55,532 nt of DNA from an uncultured Agathobacter sp. (GCA_944381555.1 CALWLL010000027.1:1-55532), one strand, 5' to 3'. Positions 16,074-25,809 are shown, numbered from the stretch's first letter. The notes: generated by a model not told the origin, from the letters alone. Program-made: numbers and translations.

Positions 16074-16433
16074 ATGAAAGGTCAAATGGATACCCAGTAC
16101 GGGAAAGTATTAATTGATGAAAATGTTATTGCAACATACGCCGGCTCGGTAGCTGTAGAATGCTTCGGTATTGTTGGAATGGCAGCAATAAATGTGAAAG
16201 ACGGTCTTGTTAAATTATTAAAAAAAGATTATCTCAATCATGGAATCAGCGTTACTGTAGATAAAGATAACAAAATTGACATCAATTTTCATGTTATCGT
16301 TGCATACGGTGTAAGTATTGCAACTGTTTCAGACAATTTAATCGAAACTGTCAAGTATAAGGTTGAAACATTTACAGGTATGAAGATTAACAAGATTAAC
16401 ATTTACGTTGAAGGCGTACGTGTAATTGATTAA
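16074..16433 (+). CDS. Asp23/Gls24 family protein (YloU-like)
   Basis: The roughly 119-residue protein has the Gls24 pattern: GKVLIDENVIATYAG, VAVECFGIVGMA, VDKDNKIDINFHVIVAYG and a C-terminal VEGVRVID. Family members are abundant, alkaline- or envelope-stress-linked proteins of poorly known function. YloU is encoded just before the DAK2-domain gene in B. subtilis, as here. The ATG at 16074 fits family N-termini; GTG 16065 and ATG 16086 are alternatives. It probably forms an operon with the next gene. Confidence 0.88.
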   Translation: MKGQMDTQYGKVLIDENVIATYAGSVAVECFGIVGMAAINVKDGLVKLLKKDYLNHGISVTVDKDNKIDINFHVIVAYGVSIATVSDNLIETVKYKVETFTGMKINKINIYVEGVRVID

Positions 16434-16446
16434 GGAGGATGTATTC

Positions 16447-18147
16447 GTGCAGATTACAAGTATAGATTCTGAGGTTTTAGCAAAGATGTTCCTTGCGGGA
16501 GCAAAGAACCTCGATGCAAAAAAAGAATGGATCAATGAATTAAACGTATTCCCTGTTCCGGACGGCGATACAGGTACAAATATGACAATGACAATTATGT
16601 CCGCAGCAAGAGAAGTATCGGCTCTTGGAGCTGCGCCACAGATGACGCAGCTTGCAAAAGCAATTTCTTCCGGTTCTCTTCGGGGGGCAAGAGGTAATTC
16701 CGGTGTTATTTTATCCCAGTTATTCAGAGGCTTCTGCAAAGTCATTGGGGAATATGATGAGATTGACGTATGTGTATTATGCGACGCTATGCAAAAGGCA
16801 GTAGAAACAGCATACAAAGCTGTTATGAAGCCAAAGGAAGGAACAATCCTTACCGTAGCAAAGGGTGCTGCTGATAAAGCACTGGAATTAGTAAATGAAA
16901 CAGACGATTTAATCTATTTCTGTGATGAGGTTATCAAACACGCGGATTATGTATTAAGCCAGACGCCGGAGATGCTTCCGGTATTAAAGCAGGCAGGTGT
17001 GGTGGACTCGGGCGGACAGGGTCTTATGCAGGTATTAAAAGGTTCTTACGACATACTGCTTGGAAAAGAAGTAGATTATTCGATTGAGGAACTGCCGTCA
17101 GCAGGCGGTGTTGTTAAAATTTCTGCTGAAGCAGAAGCAGAAATCAAATTCGGATACTGTACCGAGTTTATTATTGTACTAAATAAACCTATGACAGATA
17201 AAGAAGAATCGGAATATAAAGCATATCTGGAATCTATCGGTGATTCAATCGTGGTGGTAGCGGACGATGAGATTACAAAAACTCACGTACATACCAATGA
17301 TCCGGGTCTTGCAATCCAGAAAGCTCTTACTTTTGGTTCACTTAGCAAGATTAAGATTGATAATATGCGTGAGGAACATCAGGAAAAACTTATCAAGGAT
17401 GCTGAAAAAATAGCAGAGCAGCAGAAAGAAGCAGCCGCATCTGCGGATTTGTCTGTTGCGGAATCGGAAAGTGCAGAAGAACCATATAAAGAAATCGGAT
17501 TTATTGCGGTATCTATCGGTGAAGGTATGAACGAAATCTTTCGTGGACTAGGCGTTGACTACATCATTGAAGGCGGTCAGACTATGAATCCAAGCACGGA
17601 GGACATGTTAAAAGCAATCGAAAATGTGAGAGCCAAAAATATCTTTATCTTACCGAATAACAGCAATATTATCATGGCTGCAAATCAGGCAGCTACTTTG
17701 GTAGAAGATAAAGAGATTATTGTTATTCCGACTAAGACGGTACCTCAGGGAATTGCGGCGGTTGTAAACTTCCTTCCTGACTTATCCCCGGAAGAGAATA
17801 AAGAAACCATGACGGAAGAAATCCAGAATGTTAAGACAGGTCAGGTAACCTATGCGGTTCGCGACACAATGATGGACGGATTTGAAATCAAAGAAAACGA
17901 TTATATGGGTATCGGCGATAAGACGATTCTTTCTGCCGGAACAGATAAAAAACAGGTTGCACTGGATATGGTTGACAGAATGATTGATGAGGATTCTGCA
18001 ATTGTAAGTATTTACTTTGGCAGTGATTCTTCCGAAGACGAGGCTGTTTCAATTGCCAAAGCAATTGAAGAAAAGTATCCTGAAGTAGAAGTCGAAATCA
18101 ACAATGGCGGACAGCCGATTTACTACTATGTAATTTCCGTAGAATAG
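16447..18147 (+). CDS. DAK2/DegV-type fatty acid kinase-like protein (YloV/FakA)
   Basis: The 566-residue protein has an N-terminal DAK2 kinase domain with NVFPVPDGDTGTNMT (metal- and ATP-binding Asp residues) and SSGSLRGARGNSGVILS. A central region and a C-terminal DegV-like domain (about 345-566) follow. In Staphylococcus, FakA phosphorylates fatty acids bound to a FakB partner for entry to phospholipid synthesis. No fakB is in this window. Start: GTG at 16447 with AAGGAGG 6 bases upstream; the in-frame TTG at 16426 overlaps the previous gene and is rejected. A strong terminator follows. Confidence 0.88.
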   Translation: MQITSIDSEVLAKMFLAGAKNLDAKKEWINELNVFPVPDGDTGTNMTMTIMSAAREVSALGAAPQMTQLAKAISSGSLRGARGNSGVILSQLFRGFCKVIGEYDEIDVCVLCDAMQKAVETAYKAVMKPKEGTILTVAKGAADKALELVNETDDLIYFCDEVIKHADYVLSQTPEMLPVLKQAGVVDSGGQGLMQVLKGSYDILLGKEVDYSIEELPSAGGVVKISAEAEAEIKFGYCTEFIIVLNKPMTDKEESEYKAYLESIGDSIVVVADDEITKTHVHTNDPGLAIQKALTFGSLSKIKIDNMREEHQEKLIKDAEKIAEQQKEAAASADLSVAESESAEEPYKEIGFIAVSIGEGMNEIFRGLGVDYIIEGGQTMNPSTEDMLKAIENVRAKNIFILPNNSNIIMAANQAATLVEDKEIIVIPTKTVPQGIAAVVNFLPDLSPEENKETMTEEIQNVKTGQVTYAVRDTMMDGFEIKENDYMGIGDKTILSAGTDKKQVALDMVDRMIDEDSAIVSIYFGSDSSEDEAVSIAKAIEEKYPEVEVEINNGGQPIYYYVISVE

Positions 18148-18170
18148 AATAATTTTATTATGGGATTTGT

Positions 18171-18208
18171 CCCCTTTTCCGGGTGTGCCGGAAAAGGGGA
18201 TATTTTTC
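18171..18208 (+). terminator. Terminator after the FakA-like gene
   Basis: CCCCTTTTCCGG (18171-18182) and CCGGAAAAGGGG (18188-18199) form a 12-bp perfect stem with a 5-base loop, followed by ATATTTTTC. Confidence 0.92.
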
Positions 18209-18237
18209 TTGTTCGAAGATGAGAGAGTTGATATAAT
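18209..18237 (+). promoter_or_regulatory. Promoter of recG
   Basis: TTGTTC (18209-18214), a 17-bp spacer and TATAAT (18232-18237) lie between the upstream terminator and recG, 33 bases before its ATG. Confidence 0.65.
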
Positions 18238-18270
18238 ATTTTTATATATTTGATAAAAGGAACAGACATT

Positions 18271-20334
18271 ATGAATATTACATCCCCTATTACATCCGTA
18301 AAAGGAATCGGAGAAAAAACGGCCCAATCTTTTGAAAAAATGAATATATCTACGATAGAAGATGTATTGTTTCATTTTCCGCGTACATATTTTCGCTATC
18401 CAAATGCGGTTTTGGTTCACGAAATAGAAAATATGCAGGAAGGAATGACTGCAATACATGCAGTAGTAAATAAAATGCCTCTCTCACGGAATGCAGGAAG
18501 AATGAATGTAACGACGCTTACAATTGGTGAGGCAACGAAGAAACTGGAGCTTGTGTGGTTTCGTATGCCGTATGTAAAAAATGCCCTGCAATTTGGAAAA
18601 GAATATGTTTTTTATGGGAAAATGGTTGTGAAAAATAAACGCTGGACGATGGAACAACCCGTAATATATGAAGTGCCTAAATATGAGGCGATAGAAGGAA
18701 TGTTACAGCCGGTGTACGGCTTGACATCCGGCATTACCAATAATCTGATTGCCAAAACCATAAAAACCGTTCTTTCGGAACTGGAATTGATACTTGACTA
18801 TATTCCGGAAGATATTCGCAAGCGTTATGGTTTATGCGAATATAATTATGCACTAAAACAGATACATTTTCCGGATACGATGGACAGCCTGATAGAGGCC
18901 AGAAGATGTCTGGTATTCCATGAGTTTTTCCTGTTTCTGATGGGAATTTTGTATCAGAAGGAAAAGAAACACAAAGAAGTGAATGGTTTTCGTTTTCGAC
19001 AGGACAGCTTTGTTTCTGACTGCACGAACAGACTTCCGTATCCACTGACCAATGCCCAGAAACATGCGCTGCAAGATATAGAAAAGGATATGGACAGCCC
19101 GTATGTAATGCAGCGTCTGATACAGGGAGATGTTGGTTCGGGCAAAACAATTGTAGCATTTCTTGCTATGGTGCGTTGTGCGCACAGCGGTTATCAATCC
19201 GCAATTATGGCGCCTACAGAAGTATTGGCAAGACAGCATTTTGAAACCTTTCAGAAATGGTGTCTTGATTTCGGCCTTGATTTTCCGGTTGTATTGCTTA
19301 CAGGCTCCATGAAGGCGAAGGAAAGAAAAGAAGCATATGCCAAGTTAGAGAAAATTCCAAATGCGCTTATAGTTGGAACGCATGCTTTGATTCAGGAAAA
19401 AGTAGTTTATTCCAATCTCGCTCTTGTCATTACGGATGAGCAGCATCGTTTTGGCGTAAAGCAGCGTAATGTTTTTTCAGAAAAAGGCGCTATGCCGCAT
19501 GTGCTTGTTATGAGTGCAACGCCGATTCCAAGAACTTTGGCAATCATTATCTATGGGGATATGGATATCTCTGTAATTGATGAAGTGCCTGCAAAACGTC
19601 TGCCAATCAAAAACTGCGTGGTAGATACCGGATATCGTCCGAAAGCATACGATTTCATTGTAAACCAGATAAATGAAGGGCATCAGGCATATGTGATTTG
19701 TCCACTGGTGGAAGATACAGAAAATATGGAGGGAAAAAATGCTACGGATTATGCCAGAGAACTGGCGGAAATTCTTCCTTCACACATAAAAGTAGGATTG
19801 CTTCATGGGAAAATGAAAAACGATAAAAAGAATGAAGTGATGGAAGCATTTTCCCGTAATGAGATACAGGTCTTAGTATCTACAACCGTAGTAGAAGTAG
19901 GTGTGAATGTACCAAATGCAACGGTTATGATGATTGAGAATGCCGACCATTTCGGTCTGGCACAGTTACATCAGCTTCGCGGCAGGGTTGGACGCGGGGA
20001 AGCCCAGTCCTATTGCATTATGATAAATACTTCCAATACAAAAAATGCGAAGAAAAGACTTGATATTTTGAATAAATCAAACGATGGATTCTATATTGCA
20101 GGAGAAGACTTAAAACTTCGCGGACCGGGAGATTTCTTTGGAGTTCGCCAAAGCGGGGAGCTGGCATTTGATATCGGCGATATCTATCAGGATGCAAAGG
20201 AACTGCAACAGGCTTCGGAAGCGGTAAAAGAAATTCTAAACACAGATCCGGAACTTGCTATGGATAAGCATTTTGCCTTAAAACGGGAAATGAAGAAATT
20301 TTTTAATAAGCAGATAAAGAAAATGACGCTTTAA
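18271..20334 (+). CDS. recG: ATP-dependent DNA helicase RecG
   Basis: RecG remodels stalled replication forks and branched DNA. The roughly 687-residue protein has an N-terminal wedge/OB region (TSVKGIGEKTAQSF), then SF2 helicase motifs: QGDVGSGKTIVA (Walker A), ITDEQHRFG (DEQH box), VMSATPIPRTL, and C-terminal LHQLRGRVGRGEAQSYC (motif VI). GPGDFFGVRQSG is typical of RecG. The ATG at 18271 follows AAAGG; an in-frame TTG at 18250 is less likely. Gene order with the FakA-like gene matches Bacillus. Confidence 0.97.
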   Translation: MNITSPITSVKGIGEKTAQSFEKMNISTIEDVLFHFPRTYFRYPNAVLVHEIENMQEGMTAIHAVVNKMPLSRNAGRMNVTTLTIGEATKKLELVWFRMPYVKNALQFGKEYVFYGKMVVKNKRWTMEQPVIYEVPKYEAIEGMLQPVYGLTSGITNNLIAKTIKTVLSELELILDYIPEDIRKRYGLCEYNYALKQIHFPDTMDSLIEARRCLVFHEFFLFLMGILYQKEKKHKEVNGFRFRQDSFVSDCTNRLPYPLTNAQKHALQDIEKDMDSPYVMQRLIQGDVGSGKTIVAFLAMVRCAHSGYQSAIMAPTEVLARQHFETFQKWCLDFGLDFPVVLLTGSMKAKERKEAYAKLEKIPNALIVGTHALIQEKVVYSNLALVITDEQHRFGVKQRNVFSEKGAMPHVLVMSATPIPRTLAIIIYGDMDISVIDEVPAKRLPIKNCVVDTGYRPKAYDFIVNQINEGHQAYVICPLVEDTENMEGKNATDYARELAEILPSHIKVGLLHGKMKNDKKNEVMEAFSRNEIQVLVSTTVVEVGVNVPNATVMMIENADHFGLAQLHQLRGRVGRGEAQSYCIMINTSNTKNAKKRLDILNKSNDGFYIAGEDLKLRGPGDFFGVRQSGELAFDIGDIYQDAKELQQASEAVKEILNTDPELAMDKHFALKREMKKFFNKQIKKMTL

Positions 20335-20396
20335 GAACTTTGTGTTAAAATCATTACATAGAATATCTATATATTGTAAAAAGAGGAGGGTGTGTC

Positions 20397-22049
20397 ATGC
20401 AAAAGAGAAGGTTGCCATTATTGCTTTGTTTTGTTTTGTTGATTTGTCTGTTAGCAAGCTGCGGAAAAAATGGGGACAACCATAAAGAATCCGGCAAAGA
20501 AACACAGACAGAACAGGGAAGTAGTGAAACGGGGGAAAGTGTTGATAAAACTGAGGATTCCAAGGAAGATTCCCTGACAGAAAACCAAACAACAAATACA
20601 CAGGATACGGAGAGTCCGGATTCCGAGATGGATTCAACGAAAACGGACGAGCCTGTTTCATCCGAAACAGAATCGGAATCCGGTTTGGAGCCGGCGTCCG
20701 AAACAGGAGAACCGGCTTTTGAGCCGAAGCCATCTGAGACGGAAGAACCAACAGAAACGCAGTACACATATAAAGCACTAAACAAGACAATGTATGTGAC
20801 GGACGGCGTAAATGTTCGTGACCTGCCATCTTCGGATGGAAAGAAACTTGGCAGTCTTTCAGAAGGTGACGCAGTTACGGTTACCGGGCAGTGTAATGAA
20901 ACGAAATGGTATCGTATTGCGTATAATAACCAGACAGGATATGTAAGTAACAAATATCTTACCGACACAAAACCACAGGAGTCAACGGAAGAACCGGCAC
21001 CACCGACACCGTCGGGCCCAACGGACACGGTTTCCAACGGATGGGAGAATGTTCCTGACTTCTCCGGCAAGGATTATTCTGCGGAATATATGGCACAGAC
21101 CATCGTAGATTGTATTATTACAGACTCTATGTCTGATTTTGAGAAAGCAATTACCATTCACGACTGGCTGACCTTTAATTTAGATTATGACCACACCTTT
21201 ACCAATTATCATGTAAAAGAAGCGCTTCGTGACAGAACCTGTGTATGTCAGGGATATGCAGAGGCGTTTGAGATGATGGCTGAGATGGCAGGCTTAGAAG
21301 CCAGCTTTGTTGGCGGAACCGGAATTAATAGCAAAGGTGAGTTGGAAAGCCATGCGTGGAATCAGGTAAAAGTGGATGGTACATGGTATAACGTGGATGT
21401 AACGTGGGACGACCCTTCTAATGGAGCGGGAAAAGATCCGGATGACCATAGCGGAAACCGGTATGATTATTTTCTGGTTTCAAAAACAGAATTATCAAAA
21501 GACCATACGGCGGATGATTATCATGAAGGAGAAAAGAGCTGCCCACAGACATATGACAGAGTTAAAATCCTAAAATATGCTGCAAACAGCGGCTTATATG
21601 GAGATGTTGTATTTGTACAGAATACAGATGATGCGAATACGGCTATCAAGAAATATATGGATGCAAACAAAACATCGGCAATGCTTTGGATTTATGATAC
21701 TTCAATTACGGACAGTAATAAAGCAGCTTATTTACAGAACTTTATTGCGGGCCTTAAATATTTGGTAACGCCGGCTTCCACTTTTTTGTTCTCGGATGAT
21801 GGTATTATAAAATGCCAGATTAGCTTCAAGACTTCTTCGGAATGGAACAGCATTCCGGTTGTGACAAATGTGACGGAATTTAAAGCGTTATTAGACCAAA
21901 AGGGAGATGCAGGAGTCTCTAACTATACAGTCCGCTATGAGCCTGCAAGCGGCGAGCCACAGATTGATGCTTCCAAATATGGTTTCATGATTTCTTACAA
22001 TACATACAATGGTGGAAACTGGTGGTTTGCAACAGTTACAATTAAATAA
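20397..22049 (+). CDS. Lipoprotein with SH3 and transglutaminase-like domains
   Basis: The 550-residue surface protein starts with a signal peptide ending in LASC (lipid Cys22). A Ser/Thr/Glu-rich low-complexity spacer (about 25-120) then projects it from the membrane. A bacterial SH3 domain follows (VTDGVNVRDLPSSDGKKLG, GYVSNKYL; about 130-185). The transglutaminase/protease-like core has Cys284 (VCQGYAEAF), His319 (SHAWNQV) and Asp334 (NVDVTWDD), an intact Cys-His-Asp triad. The SH3 part probably binds cell wall and the core may act on peptides or wall cross-links. SD GAGGAGGG is 7 bases upstream. Confidence 0.88.
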   Translation: MQKRRLPLLLCFVLLICLLASCGKNGDNHKESGKETQTEQGSSETGESVDKTEDSKEDSLTENQTTNTQDTESPDSEMDSTKTDEPVSSETESESGLEPASETGEPAFEPKPSETEEPTETQYTYKALNKTMYVTDGVNVRDLPSSDGKKLGSLSEGDAVTVTGQCNETKWYRIAYNNQTGYVSNKYLTDTKPQESTEEPAPPTPSGPTDTVSNGWENVPDFSGKDYSAEYMAQTIVDCIITDSMSDFEKAITIHDWLTFNLDYDHTFTNYHVKEALRDRTCVCQGYAEAFEMMAEMAGLEASFVGGTGINSKGELESHAWNQVKVDGTWYNVDVTWDDPSNGAGKDPDDHSGNRYDYFLVSKTELSKDHTADDYHEGEKSCPQTYDRVKILKYAANSGLYGDVVFVQNTDDANTAIKKYMDANKTSAMLWIYDTSITDSNKAAYLQNFIAGLKYLVTPASTFLFSDDGIIKCQISFKTSSEWNSIPVVTNVTEFKALLDQKGDAGVSNYTVRYEPASGEPQIDASKYGFMISYNTYNGGNWWFATVTIK

Positions 22050-22057
22050 AATGTAAA

Positions 22058-22103
22058 AACACACCCCCTCCTTATCGGATATCCGGTAAGGAGGGGGTGT
22101 GTT
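22058..22103. terminator. 21-bp hairpin between convergent genes
   Basis: Arms 22058-22078 and 22083-22103 pair over 21 bp (one G-U) around a 4-base loop. The T-rich side (TTTACATTTTA) is on the minus strand, so it best serves the AIM24-family gene and may also block plus-strand read-through. Confidence 0.85.
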
Positions 22104-22140
22104 AAGAAGCGCTCTGCTAAAGATATGTACGCTTTGTATT

Positions 22141-22911
22141 TTATGCAATTCCGCCCTTTACAGGTGCAAGGAGAACTTTTCCTGTTCCTCTGTATACATT
22201 TACAAGACCTTCACCGGAAGCGGCAGAACCGATAAGACTCTTGCCGGAGCGTTCCACAGTAAAGTCTAAAGAGCCACTCCATGCGATTGCCATATTTCCA
22301 TCTACTTTCAATACGTCATTTTCTAATGTGATTTCAACCAATTCTTCAGCAGGACATTCGGATTCCACACACAGGATGCCTCTTCCCTGAAGCCCAAGAT
22401 TGAATAAGCCTTCTCCACCGGCAACCGCAGAAGAAATATTAGAGCGCATTACGGCTTTGTGCTGTAAAGAAGATTCGCAGGCTAAGAACAAGCCATCGTC
22501 TAATACAATAGAACCGTTCCAGTCGGCTATGTCAATCAATAGGATGTACTTATAAGTAGGTTCTAATACAAGAGTACCATTTCCTGTATATTCCGGTTTT
22601 ATGGCAGATTCGCCGGTTACAGAACCGCGTAAAGCTTTTCCGAACAAATCGCCTACGCCTTTTACTCCGGTGGTTGCGTTTACATTTCCTACAGACCACT
22701 GCATTGCGCCGGCCTGAACCGTAACGTTTGATTTTGCTACATCAACGACCACCTGACGCTTCCGTACGTTCATCTCATTGCAGAAATAAGCAGTTGCGGC
22801 AGAAGATGGCGAAACGCTTAAATCACGCTGATACTCAATAACGGTAAATGCACCTTTCGAATCAAGCGTTCTGATGTCGTCATTGTTTAAGAAATTGTTG
22901 ATTTTGTACAC
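22141..22911 (-). CDS. AIM24 family protein
   Basis: The 256-residue protein is beta-rich and matches the AIM24/TIGR00266 family: QAGAMQWSVGNV, GSVTGESAIKPEY, GTLVLEPTYKYILL, AGGEGLFNLGLQGRGILCVES and a C-terminal ASGEGLVNVYRGTGKVLLAP. The function in bacteria is not established (the yeast protein is mitochondrial). Translation starts at a GTG preceded by AAAGGGG on the minus strand. It stands alone between a strong terminator and rqcH. Confidence 0.87.
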   Translation of the reverse strand: MYKINNFLNNDDIRTLDSKGAFTVIEYQRDLSVSPSSAATAYFCNEMNVRKRQVVVDVAKSNVTVQAGAMQWSVGNVNATTGVKGVGDLFGKALRGSVTGESAIKPEYTGNGTLVLEPTYKYILLIDIADWNGSIVLDDGLFLACESSLQHKAVMRSNISSAVAGGEGLFNLGLQGRGILCVESECPAEELVEITLENDVLKVDGNMAIAWSGSLDFTVERSGKSLIGSAASGEGLVNVYRGTGKVLLAPVKGGIA

Positions 22912-23038
22912 AATAATATCCCCTTTCTAAACGAAACTCCAAAATAAATTAACGAGTTGAATTTATTATAATTTACTTCACCCCGCTAATCAATATACCT
23001 TTGTGATTTTATAAAAGTTTTAAGCCCTTGTTAAGGTT

Positions 23039-24784
23039 CTACTCCTCTAGCAATTCCAAACCTGTAATATCCGGCTCGATCACAAGGGAGTAATTGGTGT
23101 AATATACTACAAATCCCGGAGCGGAACCGCTTGGTTTTTTGAGATTTTTTTTCTGTAAATAGTCAATCTCTATTTTATCACTATCCCGTCCCTTAGAGTA
23201 GTAGCCGGCAAGACGGCCGGCTTCTTCAAAAACTCTGTCCGGAAGTTCTTCATTATTGGCTTTGACGATAACATGGGAGCCTGGCATGCCCTTTGCATGA
23301 AACCACCAATCGTTACCGGTAGCGACTTTAAAGGATAATTCATCATTCTGGTAATTATTTTTGCCAACATAGATATCATATCCATCAGTAGAACGATAGT
23401 GGAAAGGCTTGCTTTTTACTTTTTCTTTTTTGGCACTTCGGTTCTTTTTGATAAAACCGTATTCTATAAGTTCTTCTTTAATTTGGATCAAATCGTCAGA
23501 AGATACGGCAATGTCCAAGGCGTTTTGGATGGATTCCAAATGCGTAATCTGATCCTTTGTTTCCTTGATAAGAGATTCTAAGGCTTCGTCGGTACGTTTC
23601 AGTTTGCTGTATTTTTCGAAGTATTTCTTGGAATTATCCAAAGCCGATAGTGTTTCGTCCAAAGGAATTCGAATGATAGCGTTGTTGTCATAATAGTTTT
23701 CAACCTCTATGAACTTAGCGCCTTCTTCCACGCCATAGCCATAAGCCTGCAATAATTCGCCGTAAAGTTTATACTTATCCTTTTTTTGGGCGTCGTTTCG
23801 CTGTTTTAGCTGTAAATCATATTTCTTTACACTACGTTCTAATGCAGTGGCAACGATTTTGCGCAGGTCAATTGATTTTTGGCGGATTCTCGAATAGGCA
23901 TTTTTCTCTGCATAATAGTCTTCCAGCACCAAAGAGATGGAAGCAGATTCCGTAGTATCATAGTGTTCATACATGGTAAGAACTACGGAAGAAAAATCAA
24001 CAGGCTCTTTACCGCTTCGGACAATGTTTGGTGTATATTTGTGTTCATGAATATCTTCCATAAACCAGCAGAAATTATTTGCTAAATGTAGAAGTTTGTC
24101 TTCTGAAAAGGAAGATACTGCTGCATCGCCATCCAAACCGGCGCGATAAGCGATTTCATTAGCGATTAAAGGGCTGATGCCTGTGAAAGTAGTATAAATT
24201 GCTTTATTTACCGGCATTGCTTTTTCTTTTATTGCCAGAACAAATTCCTCGCGGGTACATTCGAGGGGGTTTTTCTTTTCTCCTTGTGTGGCAGGAATAA
24301 AATATTTTCTGCCCGGTAATACTTCACGAATAGAACTTGTCGCACTGGAAATGCGCTTAATACTGTCAATAATCGTACCGTCTTCGTCGCAAAAGATAAT
24401 ATTAGAATGTTTTCCCATTAGTTCTACGATTAATGTTTTTTTGCACAAATCGCCCAATTCATTTAAGTGTTCAATCTCAAAGTTGATAATACGCTCTAAC
24501 GACGGCTGATAAATACGGATGATTTTGCCGTTTGCAATATGTTTTCGAAGCACCATACAAAAAGTCGGAGCCTGAAGCGGACTTTTTTTATTTTCCTGTG
24601 TCAGATATACAAATGGAAGAGAGGCGCTGGCGGATACAGACAAACGAAACTGTCCGCTTGTTCCTTTGCAGGTAAAAAGCAGTTCATCCGGTTCCGGCTG
24701 AGCAATCTTAGAAATACGTGCATTTTCTAACACCTGATTCAATTCATATACTAAATTTGAAATTACAATTCCATCTAATGCCAT
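23039..24784 (-). CDS. rqcH: NFACT protein RqcH (Rqc2 homolog)
   Basis: RqcH binds stalled 50S-peptidyl-tRNA complexes and directs poly-alanine tailing for ribosome quality control. It is often annotated as fibronectin-binding FbpA. The 581-residue protein starts MALDGIVISNLVYELN and has the NFACT-N region (LPGRKYFIPATQGEKKNP), a long central coiled coil (about 290-420) and the NFACT-R domain (YDIYVGKNNYQND; DWWFHAKGMPGSHVIVK). The ATG at 24784 (complement) follows AGGAGG; a longer frame to 24898 lacks an SD and crosses the promoter. Divergent from yicC, as yloA and yloC are near each other in B. subtilis. Confidence 0.93.
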   Translation of the reverse strand: MALDGIVISNLVYELNQVLENARISKIAQPEPDELLFTCKGTSGQFRLSVSASASLPFVYLTQENKKSPLQAPTFCMVLRKHIANGKIIRIYQPSLERIINFEIEHLNELGDLCKKTLIVELMGKHSNIIFCDEDGTIIDSIKRISSATSSIREVLPGRKYFIPATQGEKKNPLECTREEFVLAIKEKAMPVNKAIYTTFTGISPLIANEIAYRAGLDGDAAVSSFSEDKLLHLANNFCWFMEDIHEHKYTPNIVRSGKEPVDFSSVVLTMYEHYDTTESASISLVLEDYYAEKNAYSRIRQKSIDLRKIVATALERSVKKYDLQLKQRNDAQKKDKYKLYGELLQAYGYGVEEGAKFIEVENYYDNNAIIRIPLDETLSALDNSKKYFEKYSKLKRTDEALESLIKETKDQITHLESIQNALDIAVSSDDLIQIKEELIEYGFIKKNRSAKKEKVKSKPFHYRSTDGYDIYVGKNNYQNDELSFKVATGNDWWFHAKGMPGSHVIVKANNEELPDRVFEEAGRLAGYYSKGRDSDKIEIDYLQKKNLKKPSGSAPGFVVYYTNYSLVIEPDITGLELLEE

Positions 24785-24814
24785 AATAAACCTCCTATAA
24801 GAATTGGCTTTTTC

Positions 24815-24843
24815 ATTATAAAACAGTTTGACGAAAGTGGCAA
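24815..24843 (-). promoter_or_regulatory. Promoter of rqcH
   Basis: On the minus strand TTGCCA (24843-24838), a 17-bp spacer and TATAAT (24820-24815). It overlaps the divergent yicC promoter. Confidence 0.65.
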
Positions 24844-24856
24844 TTGCCATTATAAT
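24828..24856 (+). promoter_or_regulatory. Promoter of the yicC-gmk-rpoZ operon
   Basis: TTGACG (24828-24833), a 17-bp spacer and TATAAT (24851-24856). Its -35 region overlaps the -35/spacer region of the rqcH promoter, so the two promoters compete for the same DNA face. Confidence 0.8.
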
Positions 24857-24864
24857 ATTTATAT

Positions 24865-24900
24865 CTATGCATACAGGTTTTGAAGACGAGAGATGCATAG
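24865..24900 (+). promoter_or_regulatory. Inverted repeat in the yicC leader
   Basis: CTATGCAT (24865-24872) and ATGCATAG (24893-24900) are perfect 8-bp arms separated by 20 bases at the very start of the predicted transcript. This could be an operator or a 5' stabilising hairpin. Confidence 0.45.
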
Positions 24901-24930
24901 CAGATATTTTGCAGTTTTGAGAGGTTTATC

Positions 24931-25809
24931 ATGATTAAAAGTATGACCGGTTTCGGGCGTTGTGAGGTTACGAACGAAAAGCGCAAATTTGCTGTGGAAC
25001 TGAAATCCGTAAATCACAGGTATCTTGATGTGAATATCAAAATGCCAAAGAAATTGAACTTTTTTGAAAGTACGATTCGTAATCTTTTAAAAGAATACAT
25101 GGAACGCGGTAAGGTAGATGTATTCATTACATACGAAGATTACAGCGAGGATAATTTTTCCTTAAAATATAATCCGACTCTGGCCGGTGAGTATTTAAAA
25201 CACTTAAATGATATGGCAGTGCAATTTGGATTGGATAATGATATTCGTGTCAGCACGCTGTCCAGATATCCGGAAGTTCTTGTTATGGAAGAACAGAATA
25301 TTGATGAAAAGGAACTTTGGTCGGAACTTGAGACAGCGCTTCGCGGTGCTTGTGAGCAGTTTGTAGAAAGCAGAATCCGTGAGGGCGAGAATTTAAAAAA
25401 TGACCTTTGCGACAAGCTTGACAAAATGCTTGAATATGTGGACTTTATTGAAGAGCGTTCTCCGATTATTATGAAGGATTACCGTACACGTCTGGAAGAT
25501 AAGATTCATGAGCTTCTTGGTGACAGACAGATTGATGAAGGTAGGATTATTACAGAGGTGACCATCTATGCAGATAAGATTTGCGTAGATGAAGAAACCG
25601 TAAGACTTCGCAGCCATATTCAGTCGGTTAAAGATACCTTAATCAAAGGTGGGGGTTGCGGACGTAAGCTTGACTTTATTGCTCAGGAAATGAACCGTGA
25701 GGCAAACACAATTCTTTCCAAGGCAAACAGTCTTGAGATTTCGGATGCCGGAATCAACTTAAAAACAGATATTGAAAAAGTTAGGGAACAGATACAAAAT
25801 ATTGAATAG
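24931..25809 (+). CDS. YicC family endoribonuclease-like protein
   Basis: The 292-residue protein has the YicC N-terminus MIKSMTGFGR and VELKSVNHRYLDVN, and the C-terminal DUF1732 region ending LDFIAQEMNREANTILSKAN. E. coli YicC has been linked to RNA decay, including of the small RNA RyhB; the role in Firmicutes is not settled. It precedes gmk and rpoZ, a common order in Firmicutes, but without the small remA (DUF370) gene usually found between them. TTGAGAGG lies before the ATG. Confidence 0.9.
   Translation: MIKSMTGFGRCEVTNEKRKFAVELKSVNHRYLDVNIKMPKKLNFFESTIRNLLKEYMERGKVDVFITYEDYSEDNFSLKYNPTLAGEYLKHLNDMAVQFGLDNDIRVSTLSRYPEVLVMEEQNIDEKELWSELETALRGACEQFVESRIREGENLKNDLCDKLDKMLEYVDFIEERSPIIMKDYRTRLEDKIHELLGDRQIDEGRIITEVTIYADKICVDEETVRLRSHIQSVKDTLIKGGGCGRKLDFIAQEMNREANTILSKANSLEISDAGINLKTDIEKVREQIQNIE

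Noticed and set aside
18734-19239. Several antisense frames of 128-141 residues within recG
   Set aside because: They are shadows of a well-conserved helicase coding frame.
20354-21070. 238-residue open frame antisense to the SH3-transglutaminase lipoprotein
   Set aside because: It mirrors the Ser/Thr/Glu-rich low-complexity spacer, has no SD and shows no family motif. The sense gene has a lipobox and catalytic triad.
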